Shown: one piece after another, positions 9,029-18,727 of the stretch | Numbering within the stretch: the first letter of the stretch is position 1 | How the letters are laid out: the number at the start of each line of letters is the position of its first letter | Assembly: GCA_003220315.1 (NCBI GenBank) | Contig: QHSA01000088.1 | Location: 1-34,566 of the forward strand | Direction: 5' to 3' | Length of the DNA: 34,566 bases | DNA from: Candidatus Rokuibacteriota bacterium | Lineage (GTDB): Bacteria > Methylomirabilota > Methylomirabilia > Rokubacteriales > CSP1-6 | The notes under the pieces: model-generated | The model's input: only the letters and a program-made list of their open reading frames with translations | What the model was told of the DNA's origin: nothing | The model's database searches: none | Position numbers and translations under genes: made by a program

Positions 9029-9532
9029 TCAGAAGCGGTCGATCGTGAGGCTCACGATCGCCCGTGCGATGTCCACCGCCGCCGCGCGCAGCGCGGTCTC
9101 CTCACGGGAGATCGTCTGTGAGACCGCGCCCACCACGCGGAAGTCGGATTTCTCCTGGAACCGCGGCTCCTCGAAGAGGAGCGTGTTGCTCCGCGCGTCG
9201 CGCATCTTCAGATTCATGGTGACGAGGAGCCGGTACTGCTGGATGTTGGCGCGCGGGTCGAACGCGACCGCCTGGATCTGGTAGCCCACGACCTCGCCCT
9301 CGAGGATCGCGTCCGCCTCGCCCGGCTTGACGACGCGCAGGCGGCCGTTGGTGGAGAACGCCTGGACGACCGCTTGCGTGAGGAAGTTCTCCACCGCCGG
9401 CTCGGCAGTGCGGTTCACGAACACGGGGACGGCGACGGTCTTGATCCGGTCCGGAAGATTGCCGCGGAGCGAGTAGCCGCAGGCGGCGAGGACCACCGCC
9501 ACGGCCATGAGCGCCAGGGCCCGTCGCGTCAC
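9029..9532 (-). CDS. lptE: LPS-assembly lipoprotein LptE
   Basis: Outer-membrane lipoprotein that plugs the LptD barrel and helps insert lipopolysaccharide. I start it at GTG 9532, overlapping the leuS stop (GTGA). This gives 167 residues with a short signal peptide ending in the lipobox VLAAC, lipidated on C18, followed by GYSLRG, the typical LptE opening (CGYxLRG). Further family patterns: IKTVAVPVFVNRTAEP, VENFLTQAVVQAF, ADAILEGEVVGYQ and LLFEEPRFQEKSDF. The 256-residue ORF in the track carries an unrelated extension inside leuS. Its location between leuS and holA matches the E. coli order (leuS-lptE-holA). Confidence 0.93.
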   Translation of the reverse strand: MTRRALALMAVAVVLAACGYSLRGNLPDRIKTVAVPVFVNRTAEPAVENFLTQAVVQAFSTNGRLRVVKPGEADAILEGEVVGYQIQAVAFDPRANIQQYRLLVTMNLKMRDARSNTLLFEEPRFQEKSDFRVVGAVSQTISREETALRAAAVDIARAIVSLTIDRF

Positions 9533-12051
9533 GCGCGGGTCACGATGTTGACCAGCCGATTCGGGACGACGACGACCTTCTCGACACGGCGCGAGGCCAC
9601 CCAGGGCCGTACCCGATCGTCCCCCAAGGCTAGCTGGCGCACACGGTCCTCGGCGGCGTCGACGTCCACGACGAGCCGCCCGCGCACCTTGCCGTCCACC
9701 TGGACGACGATCGTGACCTCCTCCTTCTTGAGCGCGGCCGGGTCGGCCACCGGCCAGCGCCGCCTGAAGACGCTCTCGCGATGGCCGAGCTGCGCCCACA
9801 GCTCCTCGGTGATGTGCGGACAGAAGGGCCCGAGCAGGAGGATGACGGTCTCGACCGCCTCGCTGAGAAGGACCAGGCGCTCGGCGGCGGGGACCGCGTC
9901 GGGAGACATGGCCTCGAACGCATAGAGCGCGTTGACCAGCTCCATGATCGCGCTGATCGCGGTATTGAAGTGAAAGTCGTGCTCGATGTCCTCGGTGACG
10001 CGCTGGATCGTCTCGTGGATCTGGCGCCGGAACGCCCGACCGGCTTCCGTCGACGGCGTCGGAACGGTGGCAGCCCTCGCGCGATCCGGGGGGCCATCGG
10101 CGGGACGCCTCGCCCCCCCGACCTCATCAAGGTGGGCGAGGACGAAGCGCCAGACGCGATTGAGGAACCGGGAGGCGCCCTCGACACCGTGGTCGTTCCA
10201 CTCGAGATCCTTCTCGGGCGGCGCCGCGAACAGCTCGAAGAGCCGTCCGGTGTCGGCGCCGTACTTCTCACGGATAAAGTCGTCCGACACCACGTTGCCT
10301 TTGGACTTGGACATCTTCGCGCCGTCCTTGATCACCATCCCCTGGGAGAGGAGCGCGGTGAACGGCTCGTCGACCTTCACGAGCCCGAGGTCGCGGAGAA
10401 CCTTCGTGTAGAAGCGCGCGTAGAGGAGGTGGAGCACGGCGTGCTCGATCCCGCCAATGTACTGGTCGACGGGCATCCAGTACTCGGCCGCGCCACGCTC
10501 GAACATGCCGCCCTCGTAGTGCGGCGAGCAGTAACGGAAGAAGTACCACGACGACTCCACGAACGTGTCCATCGTGTCCGTGTCGCGGCGCGCGCGGCCG
10601 CGGCAGCGCGGGCACTTGGCGTTGACGAAGCTCGTCACGTTCGCGAGCGGGGAGCCGCCCTTGCCGCTGATTTGCACGTCGCGCGGGAGGACGACGGGGA
10701 GATTCTCCTCCGCTTCGGGCACCATTCCGCAGGTATCGCAGTAGAGGACGGGGATCGGCGCTCCCCAGTACCGTTGTCTACTGATCCCCCAGTCGCGGAG
10801 CCGGTAGTTCACCTTCGCCTCGCCGAGGCCCTGCGCCACGAGCCAGTCGGTCGCCTTCCGCTTCGCCTCGGCGACGGTGAGGCCGTCGAGGAAGCCCGAG
10901 TTGATCTTGATGCCGTCGCCCGTGTAGGCCTCCCCGGTCCAGCCCGGCGGCCGCCTCACCGTCTCGATGATCGGCAGGCCGTGCTGCCGGGCAAAGTCCC
11001 AGTCGCGCTGGTCCTCGCCCGGCACCGCCATGATCGCCCCCGTGCCGTAGCCCGTCAGCACGTAGTTGCCGAGGAAGAGCGGGATCACCGCGCCGTTGAA
11101 CGGGTTGACGACACGCGCCAGGAGGCGGAGACCACGCTTGGGCCGGTCGGCGGCGAGCCGCTCGATCTCCGACTCCTTCGCCACCTCCGCGCGGAACTGC
11201 GCAACGGCCGCCCGTTCGCCCGCGTCAGTGACGAGGTGATCGACGACCGGGTGCTCCGGCGCGAGCACCGCGTAGGTCATGCCGAATGCGGTGTCAGGAC
11301 GCGTCGTGAAGACGCGGACCCGGACCCCGGGCCGACCCACCGTTGGGAGATCGAACTCGACGCCCTCGCTCCGGCCGATCCAGTTCCGCTGCATCGTGAG
11401 CACACGCTCGGGCCAGCCGGGGAGGCGGTCGCACCAGGCGAGCAGCTCGTCGGCGTACGCGGTGATCTTGAAGAACCAGCCGTCGATCTCCCGCGGCGTC
11501 ACCTCGGAGTTGCACCGCCAGCAGCGGCCATCCTCCACCTGCTCGTTGGCGAGGACGGTCTGGCAGGAGGGGCACCAGTTGACGGTCGAGCGCTTCCGGT
11601 ATGCGAGCCCGCGCTCGAGCATGCGGATGAAGATGAGCTGCTCCCATTTATAGTAATCGGGCTCACAGGTATTGACCTCGCGATCCCAGTCGTAGGAGAG
11701 CCCGAGCTTCTTGAGCTGGGCGCGCATGTAGTCGATGTTCTCGTAGGTCCAGATCGCGGGGTGAACGCCGTGCTCGATGGCCGCGTTCTCGGCGGGCAGG
11801 CCGAAGGCGTCCCAGCCCATCGGGTGGAGCACGTTGAAGCCGCGCATCGCCTTGTAGCGGGCGAGGAGGTCGCCGATCGCGTAGTTGCGCACGTGACCCA
11901 TGTGAATGCGCCCGGACGGGTACGGAAACATCTCGAGGCAGTAGAACTTCGGGCGGCTCGGGTCTTCGGTGACGCGGAACTGCTTCCGCTCCTCCCAGGC
12001 CCGCTGCCACTTCGCCTCGATCTCCCCGAACGGGTATCGGTCGCTCGACAT
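9529..12051 (-). CDS. leuS: leucyl-tRNA synthetase
   Basis: Class I aminoacyl-tRNA synthetase charging tRNA-Leu. The 840-residue length is usual for the bacterial form. Signature HIGH-type motif PYPSGRIHMGH (HMGH at 50-53) and KMSKS at 579-583 (GAKMSKSKGN). A zinc-binding insertion CPSCQTVL...CWRC is near residues 160-185 and the editing CP1 domain follows. The C-terminal anticodon-binding and tail domains end with VVQVDGKVRGRL, as expected. The ATG start at 12051 has no clear Shine-Dalgarno. It is the first gene of leuS-lptE-holA-ceramidase-like, with the first junction overlapping. Confidence 0.98.
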   Translation of the reverse strand: MSSDRYPFGEIEAKWQRAWEERKQFRVTEDPSRPKFYCLEMFPYPSGRIHMGHVRNYAIGDLLARYKAMRGFNVLHPMGWDAFGLPAENAAIEHGVHPAIWTYENIDYMRAQLKKLGLSYDWDREVNTCEPDYYKWEQLIFIRMLERGLAYRKRSTVNWCPSCQTVLANEQVEDGRCWRCNSEVTPREIDGWFFKITAYADELLAWCDRLPGWPERVLTMQRNWIGRSEGVEFDLPTVGRPGVRVRVFTTRPDTAFGMTYAVLAPEHPVVDHLVTDAGERAAVAQFRAEVAKESEIERLAADRPKRGLRLLARVVNPFNGAVIPLFLGNYVLTGYGTGAIMAVPGEDQRDWDFARQHGLPIIETVRRPPGWTGEAYTGDGIKINSGFLDGLTVAEAKRKATDWLVAQGLGEAKVNYRLRDWGISRQRYWGAPIPVLYCDTCGMVPEAEENLPVVLPRDVQISGKGGSPLANVTSFVNAKCPRCRGRARRDTDTMDTFVESSWYFFRYCSPHYEGGMFERGAAEYWMPVDQYIGGIEHAVLHLLYARFYTKVLRDLGLVKVDEPFTALLSQGMVIKDGAKMSKSKGNVVSDDFIREKYGADTGRLFELFAAPPEKDLEWNDHGVEGASRFLNRVWRFVLAHLDEVGGARRPADGPPDRARAATVPTPSTEAGRAFRRQIHETIQRVTEDIEHDFHFNTAISAIMELVNALYAFEAMSPDAVPAAERLVLLSEAVETVILLLGPFCPHITEELWAQLGHRESVFRRRWPVADPAALKKEEVTIVVQVDGKVRGRLVVDVDAAEDRVRQLALGDDRVRPWVASRRVEKVVVVPNRLVNIVTRA

Positions 12052-12065
12052 AATTGGGCTAGAGT

Positions 12066-12094
12066 TTTACATGGTTAGCTGGCAGGAGCAACAA
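12066..12094 (-). promoter_or_regulatory. possible promoter for leuS
   Basis: Minus strand TTGTTG (12089-12094), 17-base spacer, TGTAAA (12066-12071). It lies directly after the terminator-like hairpin of the upstream gene and 14 bases before the leuS ATG. The -35 matches only at TTG, so this is tentative. Confidence 0.33.
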
Positions 12095-12096
12095 AG

Positions 12097-12131
12097 GGGA
12101 GGGGGCGGGGCGGAGAGCCCGACCCCCTCCC
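12097..12131 (-). terminator. GC-rich hairpin terminator after the small exported protein gene
   Basis: GGGAGGGGG (12097-12105) pairs perfectly with CCCCCTCCC (12123-12131), and an inner CGGG/CCCG adds four pairs around an 8-base loop. On the minus strand it starts eight bases after the stop codon and is followed by CTTTGTT, a weak T tract. It separates this gene from leuS. Confidence 0.6.
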
Positions 12132-12138
12132 GAGACGG

Positions 12139-12393
12139 TTACTTCTTCACGCCGAGCAGATCGAGGGCTTCATTCGCCTGCTTCACGGAGTCCGCGTGCT
12201 TCCCGTCCTTGTGCAGCGCCTCGGCCTTGTCCAGCATCGACACGGCCTTCTTCACCTTGTCGCTCTTCGCGTCCATCGTCGCCGCCGCGTCGCGCCCCTG
12301 CTTGATGAGCGTGGGGCACATGTTCGCCGTCGCCGTGCCGGCCGCGAACGTCAGGCCCACAACGACGGCGGTCACTGCCATGAGCGTCTTCAT
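12139..12393 (-). CDS. small exported protein of unknown function
   Basis: 84 residues. A signal peptide is clear: MKTLMAVTAVVVGLTFAAGTATA, with likely cleavage after ATA, leaving a mature chain of about 61 residues that is highly charged (Lys/Asp/Glu) and probably helical. It has one cysteine, in MCPTLIKQG, just after the cleavage site. The rest (MLDKAEALHKDGKHADSVKQANEALDLLG) reads like a single TPR-like helix pair, so it may bind a peptide or protein in the periplasm. I do not recognise a named family. A TAGAAT -10-like box (12432-12437, minus) lies upstream without a good -35, and GAGGGGGTGA is a possible ribosome site. Between uvrC and leuS but with its own terminator, so probably a separate unit. 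Confidence 0.72.
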   Translation of the reverse strand: MKTLMAVTAVVVGLTFAAGTATANMCPTLIKQGRDAAATMDAKSDKVKKAVSMLDKAEALHKDGKHADSVKQANEALDLLGVKK

Positions 12394-12434
12394 CCGTGTG
12401 TCACCCCCTCACACGCCAGGTTGGCTCCACCATT

Positions 12435-14267
12435 CTAACCGCCCGACCCGCCCTTAGGTTCCACGGATTCTGCCGGGTGAAAGTGGTCGAAGATGCGCTG
12501 CGCGACTCGCGGCGTCACCTTGGGGACCGCGGCGAGCTCGGCCACCGACGACTCGCGGACGCGTCGGGCCGAGCCGAGGCTCTTGAGGAGGCTCGTCCGG
12601 ATCGTCGGCCCGACGCCGGGGATCGTGTCCAGCACGGACTGCAACGTCCGCCTCGACCGGAGCTTCTTGTGGTACGTGATCGCGAAGCGGTGCGCCTCGT
12701 CGCGGACCTTCTGAAGCGTGTGGAGCGCGGGCGACGTCGGGTCGAGCACAAGCGGCTGGAGGCTCTCGCCGACGTAGACCTCCTCCTGTTGTTTGGCAAG
12801 CGCGACGACCGAGAGGTAGTCGAGGCCGAGGTCCTGGAGCACCTTGAGCCCCACATTGAGTTGGCCGCGGCCGCCGTCGATCAGGACCAGATCCGGCAGG
12901 GGCGTCCCCTGCTCCAGCGCCCGCGCGAACCGCCGCGTGAGGACTTCGCCGAGCGCGGCGAAGTCGTCCGCGCCGGCGACGCTCTTGATGCGGAACCGCT
13001 TGTAGTCGTCCTTCTTCATGCTCCCGTTTTCCCACACGACCATGGAGCCGACTTGCTCGCTGCCCTGGACATGGGAGATGTCGTAGCCCTCGATCCGGTT
13101 CGGGAGCCCGGGCAGCGTGAGCGCGCGGCGCAGCTCCTCGAGCACGACCTGCTGGCGGTCGTCGCGGGAGAGGAGATGGTTCTGGAGCGCGATGGCCGCG
13201 TTCGCCTCCGCCATCGCGACGAACTCGCGCTTCGCCCCCCGCTGGGGCACCAGGAGCTGGACTCGGCGGCCGGCGAGCGTGGAGAGCCACTCCGTCGTGA
13301 GCTCGGCCTCTGGGAGCTCCTCGGAGACCAGGATCTCCGGCGCGGGCGTGACCGCCTTGCGGTAGAACTGGCGGACGAAGGCCGAGAGGATCTCGCCGGC
13401 CCCCCAGCCCGCGACCTTGTCGAAGAAGAACGCCTCCTGGCCGAGGAGCCGTCCCTTTCGGACGAAGAAGAACTCGACGCAGGCGTCGCTCCCCTGCCGC
13501 ACGACGCCGATCACGTCCTGGTCCACTTCGTCCGTCGAGATGATCTTCTGGCGCTCCCGGACCTTGTTGAGGGCCTGGATCTGATTGCGGAGCACGGCTG
13601 CGCGCTCGAACTTCATCTCCGCCGCCGCGGCCTCCATCGCGTGCGTGAGCCGGAGCGCCAGGGCCTCGTCGCGGCCCTCGAGGAACTGCACCACGTCCCG
13701 CACCGTCTGGGCGTAGCCCTCACGGGTCTCCCAGCCCGTGCACGGCGCGTTGCACCGGTGGATCGCGTACTGGATGCACGGGCGCTCGAGGGTGCCGTCG
13801 ATCGTGATCGAGCAGGTCCGGAGCGGGAACAGCTGGCGCGTGAGCTTGAGCGTCTCGCGCATCGCCGTCGCGGGATAGAAGGGGCCATAGTAAATCGCGC
13901 CGTCGTTCTGGACCCGCCGCGCGACCAGGAGTCGTGGGAAATCTTCATTCGTCGTCAGTTTGAGAAACGGATAGTGTTTATCGTCCCTCAGGATGATGTT
14001 GTACCGCGGCCGGTGCTTGCGGACGAGGTTCGCTTCCAGCATCAGCGCCTCGAGCTCGTTGTCGGTCACGATGTACTCGAGGTCGCGGATCTGGCGGACG
14101 AGCGCGTCGGTCTTCGGGTCGCGCGGCCGGGACTCTTGGAAATACGAGCGCACGCGGCTCCGCAGCGAGGCCGCCTTGCCCACGTAGAGGACCTGGGCCT
14201 TCGCGTCCCGGTAGATATAGACGCCCGACCGATCGGGCAGGCGGGCGAGCTTCTCCTCGAGGCTCAC
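12435..14267 (-). CDS. uvrC: excinuclease ABC subunit C
   Basis: The nuclease of nucleotide excision repair; it cuts on both sides of a lesion marked by UvrB. 610 residues, standard length. The N-terminal GIY-YIG domain is visible ([19 protein letters not shown], residues 14-32), then the UVR motif that contacts UvrB ([17 protein letters not shown], near 205-222), the RNase H-like second nuclease region ([20 protein letters not shown]) and C-terminal helix-hairpin-helix repeats ([18 protein letters not shown]). The start is GTG at 14267, overlapping the uvrB stop (GTGA), so the two are translationally coupled. Confidence 0.98.
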   Translation of the reverse strand: MSLEEKLARLPDRSGVYIYRDAKAQVLYVGKAASLRSRVRSYFQESRPRDPKTDALVRQIRDLEYIVTDNELEALMLEANLVRKHRPRYNIILRDDKHYPFLKLTTNEDFPRLLVARRVQNDGAIYYGPFYPATAMRETLKLTRQLFPLRTCSITIDGTLERPCIQYAIHRCNAPCTGWETREGYAQTVRDVVQFLEGRDEALALRLTHAMEAAAAEMKFERAAVLRNQIQALNKVRERQKIISTDEVDQDVIGVVRQGSDACVEFFFVRKGRLLGQEAFFFDKVAGWGAGEILSAFVRQFYRKAVTPAPEILVSEELPEAELTTEWLSTLAGRRVQLLVPQRGAKREFVAMAEANAAIALQNHLLSRDDRQQVVLEELRRALTLPGLPNRIEGYDISHVQGSEQVGSMVVWENGSMKKDDYKRFRIKSVAGADDFAALGEVLTRRFARALEQGTPLPDLVLIDGGRGQLNVGLKVLQDLGLDYLSVVALAKQQEEVYVGESLQPLVLDPTSPALHTLQKVRDEAHRFAITYHKKLRSRRTLQSVLDTIPGVGPTIRTSLLKSLGSARRVRESSVAELAAVPKVTPRVAQRIFDHFHPAESVEPKGGSGG

Positions 14268-16246
14268 AGGAGGTCCCGTCGTCGCAGCGCCTTGATCCGG
14301 TCGCGCAGCTCGGCCGCCTGCTCGAAGTCGAGCCGGCGCGCCGCTTCCTTCATCCGCGCCTCGAGCTCGCCGATCCGTTTTGCGAGCTCCGCCGGGGACG
14401 CGAACGCCTCCTCGGCGGGGGCCTCCACCTCGACCGTGTAGTAGTCACGCTCGTAGATGGTCTGGAGGAGCTCGCGGATCGACGACCGGATCGTCTCGGG
14501 CGTGATGCCGTGCTCGCGGTTGTAGCCCGCCTGGAGCTCGCGGCGCCGCTCCGTCTCGCGGATCGTCGCCGCCATCGAGTCCGTGACGTGGTCGGCGTAC
14601 ATGATGACCTCGCCGTTGACGTTTCGCGCGGCGCGTCCGGCCGTCTGGATCAGCGAGGTCGCCGACCGGAGGTAGCCCTCCTTGTCGGCGTCGAGGATCG
14701 CGACCAGCGAGACTTCGGGGATGTCGAGCCCCTCACGGAGCAGGTTGATGCCGACCAGCGCGTCGAACTTGCCCAGGCGCAGGTCGCGGATGATCGCCAC
14801 GCGATCGAGGGTATCGACGTCGGAGTGCAGGTACCGCACACGGAGCCCGACCTGCTGGTAATACTCGGTGAGGTCCTCCGCCATGCGTTTGGTCAGCGTC
14901 GTGACCAGCACGCGCTCGTTCCGTTCCGCCCGCGCGCGGATCTCGGCGAGCAGGTCGTCCACCTGCTCCTTCGCCGGCCGCACCGTGATCTTCGGGTCCA
15001 TGAGGCCGGTCGGCCGGATCATCTGCTCGGCGACGGCGTCCCCGACCAGCTCGAGCTCGTACGGCCCCGGCGTCGCCGAGACGTAGATCGTCTGCCCCGT
15101 CGCTCGCGTGAACTCCTCGAAGGTGAGCGGCCGGTTGTCGAACGCCGAGGGCAAGCGGAAGCCGTACTCGACCAGCGCCTCCTTCCGGGACCGGTCGCCG
15201 TAGTACATGCCGCGGACCTGTGGCACCGCCACGTGGCTTTCGTCGATGATGATCAGCGCGTCCTTCGGGAGGTAGTCGATGAGCGTCGGCGGCGACTCGC
15301 CGGGGCGCCGGCCCGTCAGGTGGCGCGAGTAGTTCTCGATCCCGTGACAGTAGCCGAGCTCGCGCAGCATCTCCATGTCGAAGAGAGTGCGCTGCTCGAG
15401 CCGCTGCGCCTCGAGGAGCCGGTTCTTCGGCTTGAGGAAGGCGAGCCGCTCCTCGAGCTCCTCCTGGACCGTCTGGATCGCGCGCTCGAGCTGGCCCGCC
15501 TCGGTGACGTAGTGGCTCGCGGGGTAGACGTGGACCGCGCCCGCCCGCTCGAGCACGGAGCCCTTCAGCGGATCGATCCGGGAGAGCGCCTCCACGACGT
15601 CGCCGAACAGCTCGACGCGGAGGGCCACCGACTCCTCGTTGGCCGGGAAGATCTCCACGACGTCGCCCCGCACCCGGAACGTGCCGCGGTGAAAGTCGTA
15701 GTCGTTCCGCTCGTACTGGACGGCGATCAGCCGGCGGATGATCTCGTCGCGGTCGATCTGCTCCCCCGTGCGTAGCTCGAGGTGCAGCCCCGCGTAGGTG
15801 TCAGGGGCGCCGATGCCATAGATGCACGAGACCGAGGCGACGACGACCACATCGCGCCGCTCGAGCAGCGACTTCGTCGCCGAGTGCCGCATCCGGTCGA
15901 TCTCGTCGTTGATGAGCGCGTCCTTCTCGATGTACGTGTCGGACTGAGGAATGTACGCCTCGGGCTGGTAGTAGTCGTAGTAGGAGACGAAGTACTCGAC
16001 CGCGTTGTCTGGGAAGAAGGCCTTGAACTCGGCGAAGAGCTGGGCCGCCAGCGTCTTGTTCGGCGAGATCACCAGCGTCGGGCGGTCCGCGCCGGCGATC
16101 ACGTTGGCGATCGTGTAGGTCTTGCCCGAGCCGGTGACGCCCCGCAGCACGACGTGGCGCCGGCCCTCGTGGACGAGGCGCGCGAGGGCGGCGATGGCCT
16201 GTGGCTGATCGCCGCGGGGCGAGTACTCGGAGGTGAGTCGGAACAC
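14264..16246 (-). CDS. uvrB: excinuclease ABC subunit B
   Basis: The damage-verifying helicase-like subunit of nucleotide excision repair. 660 residues, as usual. Walker A GVTGSGKT (36-43), the beta-hairpin that clamps DNA ([21 protein letters not shown]), the DE-box [12 protein letters not shown], helicase motifs [19 protein letters not shown] and QTAGRAARN, and the C-terminal UVR domain [15 protein letters not shown] that binds UvrC. GTG start at 16246 with GAGGG just upstream. It sits 14 bases after the HNH gene and overlaps uvrC. uvrA is not in this window. Confidence 0.98.
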   Translation of the reverse strand: MFRLTSEYSPRGDQPQAIAALARLVHEGRRHVVLRGVTGSGKTYTIANVIAGADRPTLVISPNKTLAAQLFAEFKAFFPDNAVEYFVSYYDYYQPEAYIPQSDTYIEKDALINDEIDRMRHSATKSLLERRDVVVVASVSCIYGIGAPDTYAGLHLELRTGEQIDRDEIIRRLIAVQYERNDYDFHRGTFRVRGDVVEIFPANEESVALRVELFGDVVEALSRIDPLKGSVLERAGAVHVYPASHYVTEAGQLERAIQTVQEELEERLAFLKPKNRLLEAQRLEQRTLFDMEMLRELGYCHGIENYSRHLTGRRPGESPPTLIDYLPKDALIIIDESHVAVPQVRGMYYGDRSRKEALVEYGFRLPSAFDNRPLTFEEFTRATGQTIYVSATPGPYELELVGDAVAEQMIRPTGLMDPKITVRPAKEQVDDLLAEIRARAERNERVLVTTLTKRMAEDLTEYYQQVGLRVRYLHSDVDTLDRVAIIRDLRLGKFDALVGINLLREGLDIPEVSLVAILDADKEGYLRSATSLIQTAGRAARNVNGEVIMYADHVTDSMAATIRETERRRELQAGYNREHGITPETIRSSIRELLQTIYERDYYTVEVEAPAEEAFASPAELAKRIGELEARMKEAARRLDFEQAAELRDRIKALRRRDLL

Positions 16247-16260
16247 GGCCCTCGGCTACG

Positions 16261-16791
16261 TCAGGACGGCGTCGGGACGGCGAGCAGGTACTTCCGCCAC
16301 GAGTCGAGGAGCGAGTGCGCGTGCGGGTGCCGCAGCATGTGCGTCGAGAATACGAACTTGGGGTGCACCGGCTCTCGGATTAGCCGCATCCCGACCTCGT
16401 CGGGCAGTCGGTTGCCCTTTCGGAGATTGCACCTCAGACACGCCGCCACCACGTTCACCCACGTCGTCTCCCCGCCGCGCGAGCGCGGCACCACGTGGTC
16501 GACGGTCAATCGCTCGCCGCGGCGGTTGCAGTACTGACACGTGTAGCCGTCGCGCCGCAGGATGTTCTTCTTGTTGAAGGCGACGCGGTCGAGGAAGGGC
16601 TTGCGGATGTAGATCGCGAGGCGGATCACCGCCGGCAGCGCGAAGGCGACCGACGGCGAGCGAACGACACGCGGGGAAGCCTCCACGGCCTCGGCCTTGC
16701 CCGCGAGCAACAGCGTGATGGCGCGGCGGGCGTTGGTGAAATGGAGCGGCTCAAACGTGTAGTTGAGCACCAATACTGCGATTTCGTCCAT
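16261..16791 (-). CDS. HNH endonuclease-domain protein
   Basis: 176 residues. The core is a zinc-finger type HNH nuclease: YTCQYCNRRGERLTVDHVVPRSRGG, with C85/C88 and C118/C121 as likely zinc ligands and D98-H99 as the start of the catalytic His-metal finger, then TTWVNVVAACLRCNLRKGNR. The N-terminal 80 residues (AVLVLNYTFEPLHFTNARRAITLLLAGKAE) match the widespread stand-alone bacterial HNH family of about 170-180 residues whose role is unknown. Here it is the first gene of an operon with uvrB and uvrC, 14 bases apart, behind a good promoter, which suggests a link to DNA damage. It is not in a restriction or phage context. Confidence 0.88.
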   Translation of the reverse strand: MDEIAVLVLNYTFEPLHFTNARRAITLLLAGKAEAVEASPRVVRSPSVAFALPAVIRLAIYIRKPFLDRVAFNKKNILRRDGYTCQYCNRRGERLTVDHVVPRSRGGETTWVNVVAACLRCNLRKGNRLPDEVGMRLIREPVHPKFVFSTHMLRHPHAHSLLDSWRKYLLAVPTPS

Positions 16792-16803
16792 ACTTGAACA
16801 CCT

Positions 16804-16832
16804 AGCTTAGTCGGCGCCCCGGACACTGTCAA
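16804..16832 (-). promoter_or_regulatory. promoter of the hnh-uvrB-uvrC operon
   Basis: Perfect -35 TTGACA (16827-16832), 17-base spacer, -10 TAAGCT (16804-16809). The predicted start of transcription is around 16797, only about six bases before the ATG, so the message would be almost leaderless. No LexA-type box was recognised. Confidence 0.6.
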
Positions 16833-16857
16833 ATCGCGCCGGAGTGCGGACAACCTC

Positions 16858-17730
16858 CTAGCCTCGGAAAAGGTGGCGAAGGAAAAAGGCGAGGTTCGCC
16901 GGGCGCTCGGCGAGCCGGCGCATGAAGTAGCCATACCAGTCCTCGCCGTACGGGACGAGCACCCGGAGCCGGAGCCCGTCCGCGGCGATGCGCGCGTGCA
17001 GGTCCTTCCGGATCCCGTAGAGCATCTGGATCTCGAATCGCTCGCGCGCGATCCCTCTCGCCCGCGCGGTGTCGCGAGCGCGGGTGATCAGCCGCGTATC
17101 GTGCGTCGCGACGCCAACGTAGACCGAGCGCGCCTGGGCGTCCGCCGCGAACAGGCGGTCCAGCAGCCGGGCGTAATTCGCGTCCACGTCGCGCTTGGCG
17201 GGAAACGCGAGCTCCGGAGGCTCGCGGTAGGCGCCCTTGCAGAGCCGCACCGTCGCGCCGAGCTCGATCAGCCGCTCGACGTCCTGTGCGGTGCGGCGGA
17301 GGTAGGCCTGGACCACGCACGCTGCGTTGGGAAACGCGGGCCGCACGCGCGCGTAGAGGTCAAGCGTCCGGTCGGTGTACGCGGTGGACTCCATGTCGAT
17401 CCACACGAGCGTCGCGCTGGCGCGGCCGCGCGCGAGCACCGCCTCGAGGTTGGCCCGGCACACCGCCTCGTCCAGGTCGAGCCCGAGGTGCGTGAGCTTG
17501 AGCGAGGGAACGGCGGCGAGCCGCCGTCGCTCGATCTCGGCGAGCAGCTCCACGTAGGCGCGCGCCGCGTGCGTGGCGTCGGCAACGGTAACGACATTCT
17601 CCCCGAGGTGGGTCACGGCGCAGAGGAGCCCCTGGGCGTTCAGCTGCGCGATGACGCGGAGCGCGTCCTCGGCATGTTCACCGGCCACGAAGCGGCGGAC
17701 GAACCGACGCGCTGCCGGCCAGCGAGCCAT
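16858..17730 (-). CDS. proline dehydrogenase
   Basis: FAD-dependent oxidation of proline to pyrroline-5-carboxylate, first step of proline catabolism; peripheral inner-membrane or cytosolic. The barrel motifs are present: RFVAGEHAEDAL, LTHLGLDLDE, VWIDMESTAYTDRTL, TVRLCKGAYREPPELAFP, ERFEIQMLYGIRKDL and the C-terminal RVLVPYGEDWYGYFMRRLAERPAN, which binds FAD and the substrate. This is the monofunctional short form (PutA domain only); no P5C dehydrogenase gene is in the window. The first ATG (17730) yields 290 residues, yet the same frame continues upstream as LLLKLSTRRGIGEA, which fits the usual N-terminal helix of this family. No ATG, GTG or TTG exists there; CTG at 17770-17772 would give 304 residues. 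Confidence 0.93.
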   Translation of the reverse strand: MARWPAARRFVRRFVAGEHAEDALRVIAQLNAQGLLCAVTHLGENVVTVADATHAARAYVELLAEIERRRLAAVPSLKLTHLGLDLDEAVCRANLEAVLARGRASATLVWIDMESTAYTDRTLDLYARVRPAFPNAACVVQAYLRRTAQDVERLIELGATVRLCKGAYREPPELAFPAKRDVDANYARLLDRLFAADAQARSVYVGVATHDTRLITRARDTARARGIARERFEIQMLYGIRKDLHARIAADGLRLRVLVPYGEDWYGYFMRRLAERPANLAFFLRHLFRG

Positions 17731-17761
17731 CGCCTCGCCGATCCCGCGCCGGGTCGAGAGC

Positions 17762-18715
17762 TTAAGGAGCAGCGTCCGGCCGAGGCTCGTGGCGTGCCTC
17801 CAGCGCCTCGGCCACCATGCCCTCCCGCAGGCCCCAGTCGCTGACGACGAGCGTGTCGAGGCCGAAGGCGTCGAGGGTCGCCGTCACGATCGCGATGCCC
17901 GGGATGATCAGGTCCGCCCGCCCCGGCTCGAGACAGGGCAGCGCCGCTCGCGCGGCCACCGGCAGGCAGCCGAGGCGCCCGAGGAGCCGCTCGACCGCGG
18001 CCCGGCTCAGCCGGTGACCCTGAACGCGCTGCGGGTCGTACTCGACGAGGTCGAGGTCGAGCGCCGCGAGCGTCGTCACCGTTCCGGCGGTGCCCACGAG
18101 ATGCGCGAGGCGCGCGCCGCGGATTGCCGGGGGCAGCTCGCGCTCGAGCCGGCCCCGCACCTCGGCGAGTAGGGCCGCGTAGCGGTCCCAGGCCACCCGG
18201 TCGGTGAACGGGAACCGCTCGGCGAGCGGGACGACGCCGAGGCGGAGGCTGACCGTTGCGAGGATTCGCGCAGGATCCGCCAGAATGTACTCGGTGGAGC
18301 CGCCGCCGATATCGAAGGTGACCAGGGTCCCGGCGAGGCCTTGGAGACCGGACCGCACGCCCCGAAGCACGAGCCGCGCTTCCTCCTCGCCGCTCACCAC
18401 CTCGACGCGCCGGCCCGTCGCGCGCTCGACCGCGGCGACGAACGCCCTCCCGTTCGTCGCCTCGCGCACGGCGCTCGTCGCGACCATCCGCACACGCGCG
18501 GCCGCCAGGCGCTCGGCGTGCGCCACGTAGTCGCTCACGACGGCGAGCGTGCGCGCCATGGGCGCATCGCCGAGCGCGCCCGCGGCGGCGAGCCCCTCGC
18601 CGAGCCGCGTCACGGTCTGGCGCGCGTCGACGATCCTCCACGTCTCGGGCCCGATCACGTCGACGACGAGGAGGCGGACCGTGTTGCTGCCGACATCGAT
18701 CGCGCAGAGGCGCAT
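17762..18715 (-). CDS. Ppx/GppA family phosphatase (exopolyphosphatase or pppGpp phosphohydrolase)
   Basis: An actin-fold phosphatase that shortens polyphosphate or removes a phosphate from pppGpp. 317 residues, the short two-domain form. Phosphate-1 loop CAIDVGSNTVRLLV (residues 4-17), TSAVREATNG (adenosine-site region), the catalytic VSGEEEARL with the conserved Glu, and phosphate-2 loop FDIGGGSTEYI. GTAGTVTTLAALDL follows, and SDWGLREGMVAE closes the fold as usual. Which of the two activities it has cannot be told from sequence. Its stop lies 31 bases before the proline dehydrogenase ATG, so the two are probably one operon. Confidence 0.94.
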   Translation of the reverse strand: MRLCAIDVGSNTVRLLVVDVIGPETWRIVDARQTVTRLGEGLAAAGALGDAPMARTLAVVSDYVAHAERLAAARVRMVATSAVREATNGRAFVAAVERATGRRVEVVSGEEEARLVLRGVRSGLQGLAGTLVTFDIGGGSTEYILADPARILATVSLRLGVVPLAERFPFTDRVAWDRYAALLAEVRGRLERELPPAIRGARLAHLVGTAGTVTTLAALDLDLVEYDPQRVQGHRLSRAAVERLLGRLGCLPVAARAALPCLEPGRADLIIPGIAIVTATLDAFGLDTLVVSDWGLREGMVAEALEARHEPRPDAAP

Positions 18716-18727
18716 GCCGATAGACGA

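Noticed and set aside
9781-12078. 765-residue plus-strand ORF
   Set aside because: It is antisense to leuS, frame-locked by GC-rich codon use, and its translation (repeated Arg/Asp/Val/His) has no domain pattern.
12396-14441. 681-residue plus-strand ORF
   Set aside because: Antisense shadow of uvrC; low-complexity composition and no start context.
16261-16791. HNH gene as homing endonuclease or restriction enzyme
   Set aside because: No intron, intein, methylase or phage context; the family is stand-alone and the gene is in the uvrBC operon.
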